Assembly (NCBI GenBank): GCA_003457135.1
Contig: DMSQ01000074.1
Coordinates: 281-36,943, forward strand
From: Prolixibacteraceae bacterium
Lineage (GTDB): Bacteria > Bacteroidota > Bacteroidia > Bacteroidales > Prolixibacteraceae
Length of the DNA stretch: 36,663 bases
Direction: 5' to 3'
Shown here: positions 23,876 to 31,864 of the stretch, in pieces
How positions within the stretch are numbered: position 1 is the stretch's first letter
Layout: every line of letters starts with the position of its first letter
Notes under the pieces: generated by a model
What the model was told of the DNA's origin: nothing
Databases searched by the model: none
What the model saw: the letters and a program-made list of their open reading frames with translations, nothing else
Position numbers and translations under genes: made by a program

Positions 23876-23974
23876 TTGCCTTGACTTTTTGTGAAAAATA
23901 AGTCAAACTTGCCTTGACTTTTTATTAAAATGTATATATATTTGCCTTGTATTTTTGTTGTAAATACAATTAAT
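23876..23974. repeat. Three tandem 33-bp degenerate repeats upstream of the ATPase gene
   Basis: TTGCCTTG begins at 23876, 23909 and 23942, exactly 33 bases apart. The first 15 bases (TTGCCTTGACTTTTT) are identical in copies 1 and 2; copy 3 has TA for AC at positions 9-10. The rest of each unit is A/T-rich and less alike. Copy 1 also holds an inverted pair, TTGACTT (23881-23887) and AAGTCAA (23900-23906). The ATPase promoter lies across copies 2 and 3, so the array may be an operator series. Confidence 0.75.
23914..23944 (+). promoter_or_regulatory. Promoter for the AAA/DUF4143 ATPase
   Basis: TTG (23914-23916), a 20-base spacer and TATATTTG (23937-23944). Transcription would start near 23951, after the ATG at 23930, so the real start codon is the ATG at 23993. 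Confidence 0.65.
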
Positions 23975-23992
23975 CAATTAAATATCAAGATT

Positions 23993-25306
23993 ATGAGGCG
24001 AAGTATATTCAATCATCTGGTTGCATGGAAAGAATCTTCCAACAGAAAGGTACTTTTGCTGCGTGGAGCCCGGCAAGTTGGTAAGACTTTTGTTGTGCGC
24101 GAACTTGGCAAAACATTCCTAAATTATGTTGAAGTAAATTTAGAAATTGACACAGATGTCGCCCGGTTTTTCAATCAAAATCTTGATCCAAGCGGTATTT
24201 GCCAGGAATTGTCTGCCTTTTACGGAAAGCCTATCCGTGAAAACGAAACACTTTTATTTTTTGATGAAATTCAGGCATGTCCCAGAGCCATCTCGTCGCT
24301 AAGGTTTTTTTATGAAAATAAGCCAGAATTGCATGTGATTGCTGCCGGATCGTTGATCGAATTTGCCCTTGCCGAACTTCCTTCGTTTGGGGTAGGCCGC
24401 ATCCGCTCCATGTTTATGTACCCGATGTCGTTTAATGAATTTCTATTGGCTCACCAAAGGGATCAGTTGGTTGAGCTTATCAATCAGGCCTCGCCTGACA
24501 ATCCGATGAATCCTGTCTTTCATGAGATGCTTACCAATTATTACCGAAATTTTCAATTAACCGGAGGAATGCCGGAAGTTGTTAACCGGATTGTTGAAAA
24601 CAAAAGCCTGCTCGATGGGCTGAATGTATTGGACGATTTGTCTCTTTCCATTCGGGACGATTTTTCGAAATACCACCGGCGAGTGCCTGAAAGCCGAATC
24701 AGGGAAGTATTTGCCAGTATTGTAGAGCAAGCCGGCGCCAAGTTTGTGTATGCAAATGTGGTTGCAAAGGCGAGTCAGCCGCAAATCAAGGAAGCCCTCG
24801 AATTGCTGATCATGGCTGGCTTGGCTTTTCCGGTTTTCCATACTTCGGCCAACGGGTTTCCACTTGCAGCCCAGATGGATCCGAAGAAGTTTAAGGTTCT
24901 GCTTTATGACACTGGTGTTTTTCAACACATTCTTGGACTAAATATCCGTGAATACCTGGTTATTGAAGAAATGGAGATGATCAACAAAGGCAGTCTGGCC
25001 GAAATCTATGCGGGCCTGGAATTAATAAAGGCAGCTTCAATTTTCGATAAGCCGCAGCTTTTCTACTGGCACCGTATGGAGCGAAGCAGCAATGCTGAGG
25101 TTGATTATGTGATCAGGCAAGGAGATGAAATTGTACCGGTTGAAATAAAGTCGGGATACAGTGGAAAGATGCAAAGTATGCGCCTTTTTATGAAGGAAAA
25201 GAACCTGAATAGAGGAATACGTTGTTCACTCGAAAATTTTGGAAGAAATGGTAATATTGAAATCGTTCCACTTTATGCAATTTCAACCTTAATCAAGGAT
25301 AACTGA
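23993..25306 (+). CDS. ATP-binding protein with AAA_14 and DUF4143 domains
   Basis: The protein has 437 residues. The N-terminal AAA domain has Walker A GARQVGKT (25-32), Walker B LLFFDE (87-92) followed by IQACPRA, and a sensor-type AAGSLIEFAL. The C-terminal DUF4143 domain has the restriction-nuclease-like residues EVDYVIRQGDEIVPVEIKSG, a D-x(n)-ExK pattern. The family is found in many copies in bacterial and archaeal genomes, often as lone genes, and its function is not settled; links to mobile elements or stress have been suggested. It stands alone with its own promoter in the 33-bp repeat array, and is convergent with ispG. I see no partner gene, inverted ends or target duplication. Confidence 0.88.
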   Translation: MRRSIFNHLVAWKESSNRKVLLLRGARQVGKTFVVRELGKTFLNYVEVNLEIDTDVARFFNQNLDPSGICQELSAFYGKPIRENETLLFFDEIQACPRAISSLRFFYENKPELHVIAAGSLIEFALAELPSFGVGRIRSMFMYPMSFNEFLLAHQRDQLVELINQASPDNPMNPVFHEMLTNYYRNFQLTGGMPEVVNRIVENKSLLDGLNVLDDLSLSIRDDFSKYHRRVPESRIREVFASIVEQAGAKFVYANVVAKASQPQIKEALELLIMAGLAFPVFHTSANGFPLAAQMDPKKFKVLLYDTGVFQHILGLNIREYLVIEEMEMINKGSLAEIYAGLELIKAASIFDKPQLFYWHRMERSSNAEVDYVIRQGDEIVPVEIKSGYSGKMQSMRLFMKEKNLNRGIRCSLENFGRNGNIEIVPLYAISTLIKDN

Positions 25307-25328
25307 GACTGGAAACTGGGACTGCCAA

Positions 25329-27188
25329 CTACACTTCCCGGTCTTTCCAGTCGCCATTTTCGCGGATAATGGCTTCGAGTTCTTCAACGGCTTGTTCGAA
25401 AGGAATGTGCTTTTTTATAAGTTTCTGACCTTTGTACAAGTTTACGTTTCCGGGGCCGGCGCCAACGAAACCATAATCAACATCGCCCATTTCGCCAGGG
25501 CCATTGACTACGCATCCCATTACTCCAATCTTGAGATGATCGAGATGATTAAAATGGGCTTTTATTTTGATGGTTGTTTCGTGCAGATTGAACAAGGTTC
25601 GTCCGCATCCCGGACAGGAAATGAACTCAGTTTTGGTCAAACGCATGCGACTGGCTTGCAGAATAGAGAAACTCAGGTCTTTCAGATCGGTAAAGGTAGT
25701 TTGATCGAATTCGTTGGTGATGCAAAGGCCATCTCCATAGCCGTCAATCAGTAAACCTCCCAAATCGGCTGCAGCTTTGATCTGTAGATTTTCGAGATAA
25801 CGTTCGTCATATTTTCTGAAAATAATAACCGGAACTTTCCAGATATGCGAATCAAGGGTCATAAAGAAGGCACGAAGTTCGGCAAAGGGATTTTTATTAA
25901 AACTCTCGAGAATCAGGACAGTTTTACGGGTTTGCTTCAGTTTGGTAATTATTTCAGGATTCTCATTCATAAAATGATCGAACTCTTCTTTATTGGTGCG
26001 GATAAACTTGGTTTGTCCCCAATGTGACCCAGCAAACAAATACTCTTCAAGGGTTAAGACCGGATAGGAATTTCCTTCCAAATCGAGAACTTCGCTGTTA
26101 TTGAAAAAATACTCCGGAATCTGTTTACCGCGTAAAGGAAGGATTTCAGAAAGCGTCCGACCGCGAAGGTCGGCCATAACCACCGGTAAAAACTGATCGC
26201 CCATCCTTAGGACAGGCCTAACCGATCGCCTTTCATATTCAAACGGGTTGATTTGTGCAAATAACGGGGCTTTAACCGGTTTATGGTTTTTATACGTCTC
26301 AATGTGGTTGATTAGCTTCCTGGCTACCGTAATTTCATTTTCAGGAGCTTCAGTTAACGAAACACGGATGGTATCGCCAATGCCATCGGCAAGCAAAGCT
26401 CCAATCCCAACTGCCGATTTGATACGGCCATCTTCACCTTCGCCAGCTTCGGTAACTCCCAGATGAAGCGGATAACTCATTTCTTCGAGCCGCATCTTGA
26501 AATTGAGAAGACGCACGGTATAAACCATGGTGCGGGTATTACTCGATTTGATTGAAATAACCACATTCTCAAAATCCTGTTTCTGGCAGATGCGTAAAAA
26601 TTCCATCACCGATTCAACAATTCCGGCAGGTGTGTCACCATATCTGCTCATGATGCGATCGGATAATGAACCTTGGTTCGCCCCAATGCGAAGTGCCGAA
26701 TTGGTGTCTTTCAAGAGCTTCAGGAAGGGCACAAATTGCTCTTCTATTTTATGAAGTTCAGCTTTATATTCGTCATCAGAATACAAGTGGTGCTCGAATG
26801 TTGCTCGTTTGTCGTAAAAATTTCCGGGATTTATCCTTACTTTAAACACGTACTTTGCAGCAATTTCGGCTAAGTGCGGATTAAAATGAATGTCGGCCAC
26901 CAAGGGGTTTTCGTAGCCACGTGCCACCAGTTCACGTTTGATATTTTGAAGGTTTTCAGCATCAGGAACACCTCTTACGGTCACCCGGACCAGATCGGCG
27001 CCACATTTGATGATTCGGATAATTTGCTCAACTGTAGCATCAGTATCACTGGTATCAGTGTCAGTCATGGATTGAATCCTAATCGGATTCCCATCGCCCA
27101 ACAACAAATTGCCGATGTGAACCAACGAAGTGCTCTGCCGTTGATACCTTGTCAAATCTTCTATGTAATTAAAGTTTTGATCCTTCAT
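25329..27188 (-). CDS. ispG: 4-hydroxy-3-methylbut-2-enyl diphosphate synthase with large insertion domain
   Basis: The protein has 619 residues. It converts MEcPP to HMBPP in the non-mevalonate isoprenoid pathway, using a 4Fe-4S cluster in the cytoplasm. The N-terminal TIM barrel shows NPIRIQSMTDTDTSD, VRVTVRGVPDAEN and ADIHFNPHLA. The C-terminal cluster domain shows CPGCGRTLF and GVMGCVVNGPGE (three Cys ligands). Between them lies an insertion of about 250 residues absent from E. coli IspG (372 residues) but normal in plants, Chlamydia and Bacteroidota. The start at 27188 is chosen over 27215 because a promoter lies at 27213-27241. It is divergent from gldA. Confidence 0.94.
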   Translation of the reverse strand: MKDQNFNYIEDLTRYQRQSTSLVHIGNLLLGDGNPIRIQSMTDTDTSDTDATVEQIIRIIKCGADLVRVTVRGVPDAENLQNIKRELVARGYENPLVADIHFNPHLAEIAAKYVFKVRINPGNFYDKRATFEHHLYSDDEYKAELHKIEEQFVPFLKLLKDTNSALRIGANQGSLSDRIMSRYGDTPAGIVESVMEFLRICQKQDFENVVISIKSSNTRTMVYTVRLLNFKMRLEEMSYPLHLGVTEAGEGEDGRIKSAVGIGALLADGIGDTIRVSLTEAPENEITVARKLINHIETYKNHKPVKAPLFAQINPFEYERRSVRPVLRMGDQFLPVVMADLRGRTLSEILPLRGKQIPEYFFNNSEVLDLEGNSYPVLTLEEYLFAGSHWGQTKFIRTNKEEFDHFMNENPEIITKLKQTRKTVLILESFNKNPFAELRAFFMTLDSHIWKVPVIIFRKYDERYLENLQIKAAADLGGLLIDGYGDGLCITNEFDQTTFTDLKDLSFSILQASRMRLTKTEFISCPGCGRTLFNLHETTIKIKAHFNHLDHLKIGVMGCVVNGPGEMGDVDYGFVGAGPGNVNLYKGQKLIKKHIPFEQAVEELEAIIRENGDWKDREV

Positions 27189-27212
27189 CTCTCTCTCGCA
27201 ATTGATGGCGGG

Positions 27213-27241
27213 CAAAGTTAATTTAAAGTTAATAAAAACAA
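27213..27241 (-). promoter_or_regulatory. Promoter for ispG
   Basis: The minus strand has TTG at 27241-27239, an 18-base spacer, and TAACTTTG at 27220-27213 (exact TAnnTTTG). The ispG ATG lies 24 bases downstream. Confidence 0.65.
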
Positions 27242-27254
27242 AAGCGGAAATCTT

Positions 27255-27262
27255 TACTTTTG
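27255..27262 (+). promoter_or_regulatory. Bacteroidota -7 box for gldA
   Basis: TACTTTTG is an exact TAnnTTTG match 21 bases ahead of the ATG at 27284. No -33 TTG is evident. It lies back to back with the ispG promoter. Confidence 0.55.
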
Positions 27263-27283
27263 CTAAACTAAAATTCAGGAAAA

Positions 27284-28192
27284 ATGACCATCAAAATAGC
27301 TCGGGTAAGCAAATTTTATGAAAGCCAAAAAGCTCTCGATCAGGTTTCGTTCGAAATTGGAACCGGTGAATTAGTCGGTTTTCTGGGCCCAAACGGCGCC
27401 GGAAAAACGACACTGATGAAGATTATTACTGGTTATCTGGCTTCTGACGGTGGAACCATAACCATAAATGGCGAAACTGTTGAGACAAAAAACGTATCCA
27501 TTCGCTCGCATATTGGCTATCTGCCTGAAAATAATCCGCTCTATACTGATTTGTATGTCAGGGAATACCTTGAAATGGTGGCCGGATTTTATAAACTTCA
27601 GAATAAAAGGGAAAAAGTCCTGAAAATGGTTGAACTGACAGGGCTTAAAACGGAGCAGCACAAAAAAATTGGCGCTTTATCGAAAGGCTTTCGTCAGCGT
27701 GTCGGTCTTGCACAAGCATTGATTCATGATCCGGCTGTTCTGATCCTTGATGAGCCCACCACAGGATTAGATCCCAATCAACTGGAAGAAATCAGGCAAT
27801 TGATCAAGACGATTAGTACCGACAAAACAGTGATGATTTCGACCCACATCATGCAGGAAGTGGAAGCTATTTGCAGCCGGGTCGTTATTATAAATAAAGG
27901 CCTGATTGTGGCCGATGGATCAATAGAACAGCTTAAAACCGGCCGGTTTACCCAAAAACAAACCGTCATGATTGAGTTTGACAAAACTCCCGATTTGGAT
28001 GCATTGTGTAAGATTTCAGGAATCGAAAAAATTGAACAGCTCAGTCCAAACACTTTTTTGGCAGAATCGGGCAGAAGCACCGATCTGCGTCCGTCAATCT
28101 TTAAATTTGCTGTTGATAATCACCTTGTTCTGCTAACCTTAAAAGAACAGCAACAAAGCCTGGAAAATGTTTTTCAGGATTTGACAAGGTAA
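27284..28192 (+). CDS. gldA: ABC transporter ATPase, GldA-like
   Basis: The protein has 302 residues. It shows Walker A GPNGAGKTT (35-43), the signature LSKGFRQRV (132-140), Walker B VLILDE (152-157) and the H-loop STHIMQEVE. A C-terminal extension of about 80 residues follows the ATPase core. The sequence and length fit GldA, the ATPase that pairs with GldF and GldG and is needed for gliding in Flavobacterium. Homologues occur in many non-gliding Bacteroidota, where the cargo is unknown. No permease (gldF/gldG) lies next to it, so the partner must be encoded elsewhere. An unrelated multidrug-type ABC ATPase is the alternative reading. Confidence 0.85.
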   Translation: MTIKIARVSKFYESQKALDQVSFEIGTGELVGFLGPNGAGKTTLMKIITGYLASDGGTITINGETVETKNVSIRSHIGYLPENNPLYTDLYVREYLEMVAGFYKLQNKREKVLKMVELTGLKTEQHKKIGALSKGFRQRVGLAQALIHDPAVLILDEPTTGLDPNQLEEIRQLIKTISTDKTVMISTHIMQEVEAICSRVVIINKGLIVADGSIEQLKTGRFTQKQTVMIEFDKTPDLDALCKISGIEKIEQLSPNTFLAESGRSTDLRPSIFKFAVDNHLVLLTLKEQQQSLENVFQDLTR

Positions 28193-28229
28193 TTTTTCAA
28201 ATAAAGACTTTCATGTCTTAAAAATTTTG

Positions 28230-28237
28230 TACATTTG
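28230..28237 (+). promoter_or_regulatory. Bacteroidota -7 box for metK
   Basis: TACATTTG (exact TAnnTTTG) implies a transcription start near 28244, giving metK a leader of about 170 bases, much longer than other leaders in this window (about 15-35). Confidence 0.55.
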
Positions 28238-28243
28238 CGGCTG

Positions 28244-28413
28244 TTAAGTGGATAAATTTGTACTGATTGCAACCACGGAAAAAAATGCTAAAACGAACCG
28301 TTTTTATCTTGCTTTTCAATCAATTATTCCACAATTTTTAATGTTTAATCCATTGTCTGTGAATTTATTCAGGCTTATTCTGAATTCGTTCGGGCATTAA
28401 AATTGTTAAGATT
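28244..28413 (+). promoter_or_regulatory. Long, structured 5' leader of metK (possible attenuator or riboswitch)
   Basis: Possible pairings are GTGG (28248-28251) with CCAC (28273-28276), ACGG (28275-28278) with CCGT, which overlaps the first, and AAAACG-AAC-CGTTTT (28290-28304) followed by T, a weak terminator-like hairpin. The overlap allows alternative folds. The segment ATTGCA...CCAC...ATGCTAAAA loosely recalls the SAM-II riboswitch, but I could not find its pseudoknot and the site is about 110 bases from the start codon, so I do not assign a family. Confidence 0.3.
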
Positions 28414-29667
28414 ATGAGTTACTTATTTACAAGCGAATCCGTTTCAGAAGGGCATCCTGATAAAGTTTCCGATCAGATTTCGGATGCCCTGCTCGACGAA
28501 TTTCTCGCACACGATGCCAACTCGAAAGTTGCCATCGAAACATTGGTTACTACCGGTCAGGTCATAATTGCCGGAGAAGTAAAATCGAACGCTTATGTTG
28601 ATGTACAGGAAACTGTACGCCGTGTAATAAACCAGATTGGTTACACCAAGGCTGAATATCGCTTTGATGGTGATTCGTGCGGCGTTTTAAGCGCCATTCA
28701 CGAACAAAGCCCGGATATTAACCGCGGGGTTGAGAAAGCCGACAAAATGGATCAGGGTGCTGGCGACCAGGGAATGATGTTTGGCTATGCCAATTCAGAA
28801 ACCGATAATTACATGCCTCTGCCACTCGATTTATCGCACCGCATTTTGCTCGAACTGGCTGTTATCCGGCGCGAGCAGAAGGTGATGACTTATCTTCGTC
28901 CCGATTCAAAATCACAGGTGACTATTGAATACAACGATGATCATTCACCAAAACGGGTCCATACCATCGTGGTTTCGACCCAGCACGACGATTTTGATGC
29001 TGACGAACCGATGCTGGCCAAAATTAAAAAGGATGTTATCGAAATTCTGATCCCACGAGTGAAAGCCCGGCTACCGGAACGGGTACAGGAGTTATTCCAG
29101 GGCGAAATCATCTATCATGTTAATCCAACCGGGAAATTTGTAATTGGCGGACCACACGGCGATACCGGGCTTACCGGACGCAAAATTATCGTGGATACTT
29201 ACGGTGGTCGCGGCGCTCACGGAGGCGGCGCTTTTTCAGGAAAAGACCCTTCCAAAGTTGACCGCTCGGCCGCTTATGCAGCACGCCACATCGCCAAAAA
29301 CATGGTTGCTGCAGGAGTTGCCAAAGAAATGTTGGTTCAGCTTTCGTATGCGATCGGTGTTGCTAAGCCGGTCGGCATATACGTTGAAACCAAAGGCAGC
29401 GCCTTGAAAGGCCATTCAGATTCACTGATTTCAGAAAAAATTCAGGAGATTTTTGACCTGCGCCCGGCTGCTATAGAGCAAAGGCTTAAATTGAGAAGCC
29501 CGATATATCGGGAAACAGCAGCGTACGGACACATGGGCCGTCAGCCCAAAACGGTGACAAAAGTGTTCGAATCTCCATACAATGGCCGGATTGAAATGGA
29601 AGTAGAACTTTTCACCTGGGAAAAACTCGACTATGTTGAGCTGATTAAAAAAGCTTTTGGAATTTAA
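28414..29667 (+). CDS. metK: S-adenosylmethionine synthetase
   Basis: The protein has 417 residues. It makes S-adenosylmethionine from methionine and ATP in the cytoplasm. Hallmarks are SESVSEGHPDKVSDQISDA at the N-terminus, GAGDQGMMFGYA in the middle, and the phosphate loop GGGAFSGKDPSKVDRSAAY. The length is slightly above E. coli MetK (384), mainly from a longer central loop, as is usual in Bacteroidota. SAM use produces MTA and, through radical SAM enzymes, 5'-deoxyadenosine, which the mtnA-aldolase-mtnP operon 5 kb upstream would recycle. It has a long leader and is followed after 33 bases by a histidine kinase gene on the same strand. Confidence 0.96.
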   Translation: MSYLFTSESVSEGHPDKVSDQISDALLDEFLAHDANSKVAIETLVTTGQVIIAGEVKSNAYVDVQETVRRVINQIGYTKAEYRFDGDSCGVLSAIHEQSPDINRGVEKADKMDQGAGDQGMMFGYANSETDNYMPLPLDLSHRILLELAVIRREQKVMTYLRPDSKSQVTIEYNDDHSPKRVHTIVVSTQHDDFDADEPMLAKIKKDVIEILIPRVKARLPERVQELFQGEIIYHVNPTGKFVIGGPHGDTGLTGRKIIVDTYGGRGAHGGGAFSGKDPSKVDRSAAYAARHIAKNMVAAGVAKEMLVQLSYAIGVAKPVGIYVETKGSALKGHSDSLISEKIQEIFDLRPAAIEQRLKLRSPIYRETAAYGHMGRQPKTVTKVFESPYNGRIEMEVELFTWEKLDYVELIKKAFGI

Positions 29668-29700
29668 TTTTATAAGCTGATCAATGAAAAGGAACTGAAA

Positions 29701-30741
29701 ATGAAAACTTACTCAGCAAAACGTCTGGCGCTATACATCACTGCTTTATTGCTGATTTCGAATTTCGGATTTTTCCTGATTCGATCGAAAAAAGATTTTG
29801 GGGAGGCATTTTCAATTCTGTTTATAATTCTGTTTTGCACGATGTCCTATTTTCTGGTACTTTTTATCCTGAACCGATATATCAATGAAAAAATTAAACC
29901 GATTTATAAAACCATCCGCGAAGTTCCGGTCAGTGGAAAAAAAAGCAAACTGCTCGAAACTTTAAATACGACTAACATTACTGACGTTCAAAAAGAAGTA
30001 GAAGAATGGGCTAAAAATCAAACTCAGGAAATTACGAGGCTGAAAGATCTGGAAAGATACCGCAAAGAGTTTGTAGGTAATGTTTCACACGAATTGAAAA
30101 CCCCGATCTTTAACATTCAGGGTTATGTACTTACCTTGCTCGAAGGCGGAATTGACGATCCAAGGATCAACAAACTGTATCTTCAAAGAACCGAAAAAAG
30201 CATTGACCGGATGATTTCAATTGTTGCTGACCTGGAGTCAATCACGAAACTTGAATCAGGCGAATTGAAAATAAACCTGGTCAATTTTGACCTGGTCAGA
30301 TTAACCGAAGAAGTATTTGAACTGGCTCAAATGCTTGCCAACGAACGAGGTATTTCTTTGCAATTTGCCACTAAAACCGAAAAGCCAATTATGGTCAGCG
30401 CCGACAAAAAGAGGATCATGGAAGTCATGAATAATCTGGTGGGCAACGGTATCAAGTATGGAAAAAAAAGAGGCTTTGTAAAAGTTGGTTTCTATGATTT
30501 GCACGAAACCATTTTAATCGAGATTACCGACAATGGTATAGGCATGGATAAAAACGATTTATTCCGGATATTCGAGCGCTTCTACCGTGTTGACAAATCC
30601 CGATCCCGCGAACAGGGAGGAACCGGGCTGGGATTATCGATTGTGAAGCATATTATCGAGGCACACGATCAAACGATCAATGTTAAAAGCGTACCCGACA
30701 AAGGAACAACATTCACCTTTACCCTGGGGAAAGCAAAATGA
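29701..30741 (+). CDS. Membrane sensor histidine kinase, PhoR-like
   Basis: The protein has 346 residues. Two membrane helices at about 8-28 and 37-58 leave only a few residues outside the membrane, so sensing is probably within the membrane or by a partner protein. A short linker is followed by HisKA with His130 (NVSHELKTP), N box VMNNLVGNGIKYG, G1 DNGIGM, and G2 GGTGLGLSIVK. It is followed 142 bases later by an OmpR/PhoB-type regulator, its likely partner. In Bacteroidota this pair is commonly annotated PhoR/PhoB. A phosphate link is not proven by sequence: no pst or phoU genes are in the window, and E. coli PhoR has a PAS domain that is not visible here. Confidence 0.9.
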   Translation: MKTYSAKRLALYITALLLISNFGFFLIRSKKDFGEAFSILFIILFCTMSYFLVLFILNRYINEKIKPIYKTIREVPVSGKKSKLLETLNTTNITDVQKEVEEWAKNQTQEITRLKDLERYRKEFVGNVSHELKTPIFNIQGYVLTLLEGGIDDPRINKLYLQRTEKSIDRMISIVADLESITKLESGELKINLVNFDLVRLTEEVFELAQMLANERGISLQFATKTEKPIMVSADKKRIMEVMNNLVGNGIKYGKKRGFVKVGFYDLHETILIEITDNGIGMDKNDLFRIFERFYRVDKSRSREQGGTGLGLSIVKHIIEAHDQTINVKSVPDKGTTFTFTLGKAK

Positions 30742-30793
30742 GAAATTTCTTGGGGAAAATGTAAAAAGGAATGGGTTTATAAGCTGTAATCAA

Positions 30794-30865
30794 ATGAAAT
30801 TGCTAATTCTTATCTGTTTTTCATGCATACACATCACCTGTTCCAAAAGTAATCTTTACTTTTAA
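30794..30865 (+). CDS. Possible 23-residue lipoprotein-like peptide
   Basis: A frame of 23 codons starting ATG at 30794 encodes MKLLILICFSCIHITC followed by 7 residues. It looks like a complete lipoprotein signal with a Cys after a hydrophobic run and a very short tail, as in lysis-type or entericidin-type micropeptides. It sits between the kinase and the regulator on the same strand. No promoter or ribosome site of its own is clear, so it could be chance. Confidence 0.28.
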   Translation: MKLLILICFSCIHITCSKSNLYF

Positions 30866-30883
30866 ATCAAAATCAAATTCATT

Positions 30884-31588
30884 ATGAGCGAAAGTCAGTC
30901 AAAAATATTATTGGTCGATGACGAAGTTGATATACTGGAGTTTATCAGCTATAATTTAGAGAAAGAAGGATACAAAGTTTATACGGCACAAAATGGTTCA
31001 GAAGCAATCAGGGTAGCTGAAAAAACATTACCCGACCTGATTATCCTGGATGTGATGATGCCTGAAATGGATGGGATTGCCGCTTGCGAGGAAATCAGGA
31101 GAATTCCGGCCTTGCAGCATACGATGATTGCATTTCTTACCGCCAGAGGGGAAGACTATTCACAAATTGCCGGATTCGAAGCTGGTGCAGACGATTACAT
31201 CACTAAACCAATTCGTCCGAAAGTTTTGGTAAGCAGGGTTAAAGCTCTGCTAAAGCGCACTTCTGTGCCGGGAATACCAGCATTGGTACTAGTTGAAAAC
31301 CCGCATACCATCACAGTAGGAAGTCTGGTTATCGATAAAGAGCGTTACCTGATTGTACAAGATGGCAAAGAAATGATCCTTCCACGCAAAGAATTTGAAT
31401 TATTGTCGCTTCTGGTTTCTAAACCGGGAAAAGTATTTACCCGCGAGGAAATCTATTATTCGGTTTGGGGCGATAATGTAGTGGTTGGTGATCGTACCAT
31501 TGATGTTCACATTCGCAAACTGCGCGAAAAAATCGGGAACGATCGTATCAAAACTCTTAAAGGTATTGGGTATAAATTTGTAGAATAA
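30884..31588 (+). CDS. Response regulator, OmpR/PhoB family
   Basis: The protein has 234 residues. The receiver has the acidic pair DD at 12-13, the phospho-acceptor Asp56 in LIILDVMMPEMDG, and Lys108 in DDYITKP. The C-terminal winged helix has LPRKEFELLSLLVSKPGKVFTREEI and the recognition region DRTIDVHIRKLREKIG, ending KTLKGIGYKF, as in PhoB. It would bind DNA direct repeats as a dimer after phosphorylation by the kinase encoded just upstream. Length is normal. An imperfect -7 box (TACTTTTA at 30857-30864) precedes it. Confidence 0.93.
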   Translation: MSESQSKILLVDDEVDILEFISYNLEKEGYKVYTAQNGSEAIRVAEKTLPDLIILDVMMPEMDGIAACEEIRRIPALQHTMIAFLTARGEDYSQIAGFEAGADDYITKPIRPKVLVSRVKALLKRTSVPGIPALVLVENPHTITVGSLVIDKERYLIVQDGKEMILPRKEFELLSLLVSKPGKVFTREEIYYSVWGDNVVVGDRTIDVHIRKLREKIGNDRIKTLKGIGYKFVE

Positions 31589-31820
31589 GCAATACCGGAA
31601 TATTTAGGAAACCACCAACATCTCCCGACTTTAAGAAGTGATTTGCCTGTATCTTTTTTTAGGCGTTGTTTCTGCCTCCTACAGCAAATCCAACTCTATT
31701 GCTATTTTCATCAAAGCTTAATTTGTATTTGAATTTTGGGCAATCCTTTCTTGAAAACAGGATTTTAATTTGTCGTTCATCTATGCTGTCGCCATTGAAA
31801 TTTCGGACACTAAATTTTTC

Positions 31821-31828
31821 TATATTTG
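31821..31828 (+). promoter_or_regulatory. Bacteroidota -7 box for ileS
   Basis: TATATTTG (exact TAnnTTTG) lies 36 bases before the ileS ATG at 31865; the nearest TTG is 23 bases upstream. Otherwise the gap 31589-31864 holds only a weak minus-strand frame that I rejected. Confidence 0.55.
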
Positions 31829-31864
31829 TACCTTTCAAAAAATAAGGCAAAAATTCAATTTGAA

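Noticed and set aside
23870..23992. CRISPR-like array
   Set aside because: The 33-bp units are adjacent with no spacers, only three copies, and degenerate; a promoter lies inside.
23993..25306. AAA/DUF4143 gene as part of a defence island or insertion sequence
   Set aside because: No neighbouring nuclease, methylase, transposase, inverted ends or target duplication is visible; both flanks are housekeeping or salvage genes.
28204..28219. Terminator after gldA (AAGAC...GTCTT hairpin)
   Set aside because: Only a 5-bp stem and no T-run directly after it; too weak to call.
28248..28304. SAM-II riboswitch in the metK leader
   Set aside because: Only the ATTGCA and GCTAAAA pieces resemble it; the pseudoknot pairing is not found and the distance to the start codon is wrong for a translation switch.
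31659..31850. Minus-strand frame of 63 codons between the PhoB-like gene and ileS
   Set aside because: It has no ATG and would start at TTG; it overlaps the ileS -7 box, and the sequence matches no family I know. It could be a remnant, but the support is too thin.
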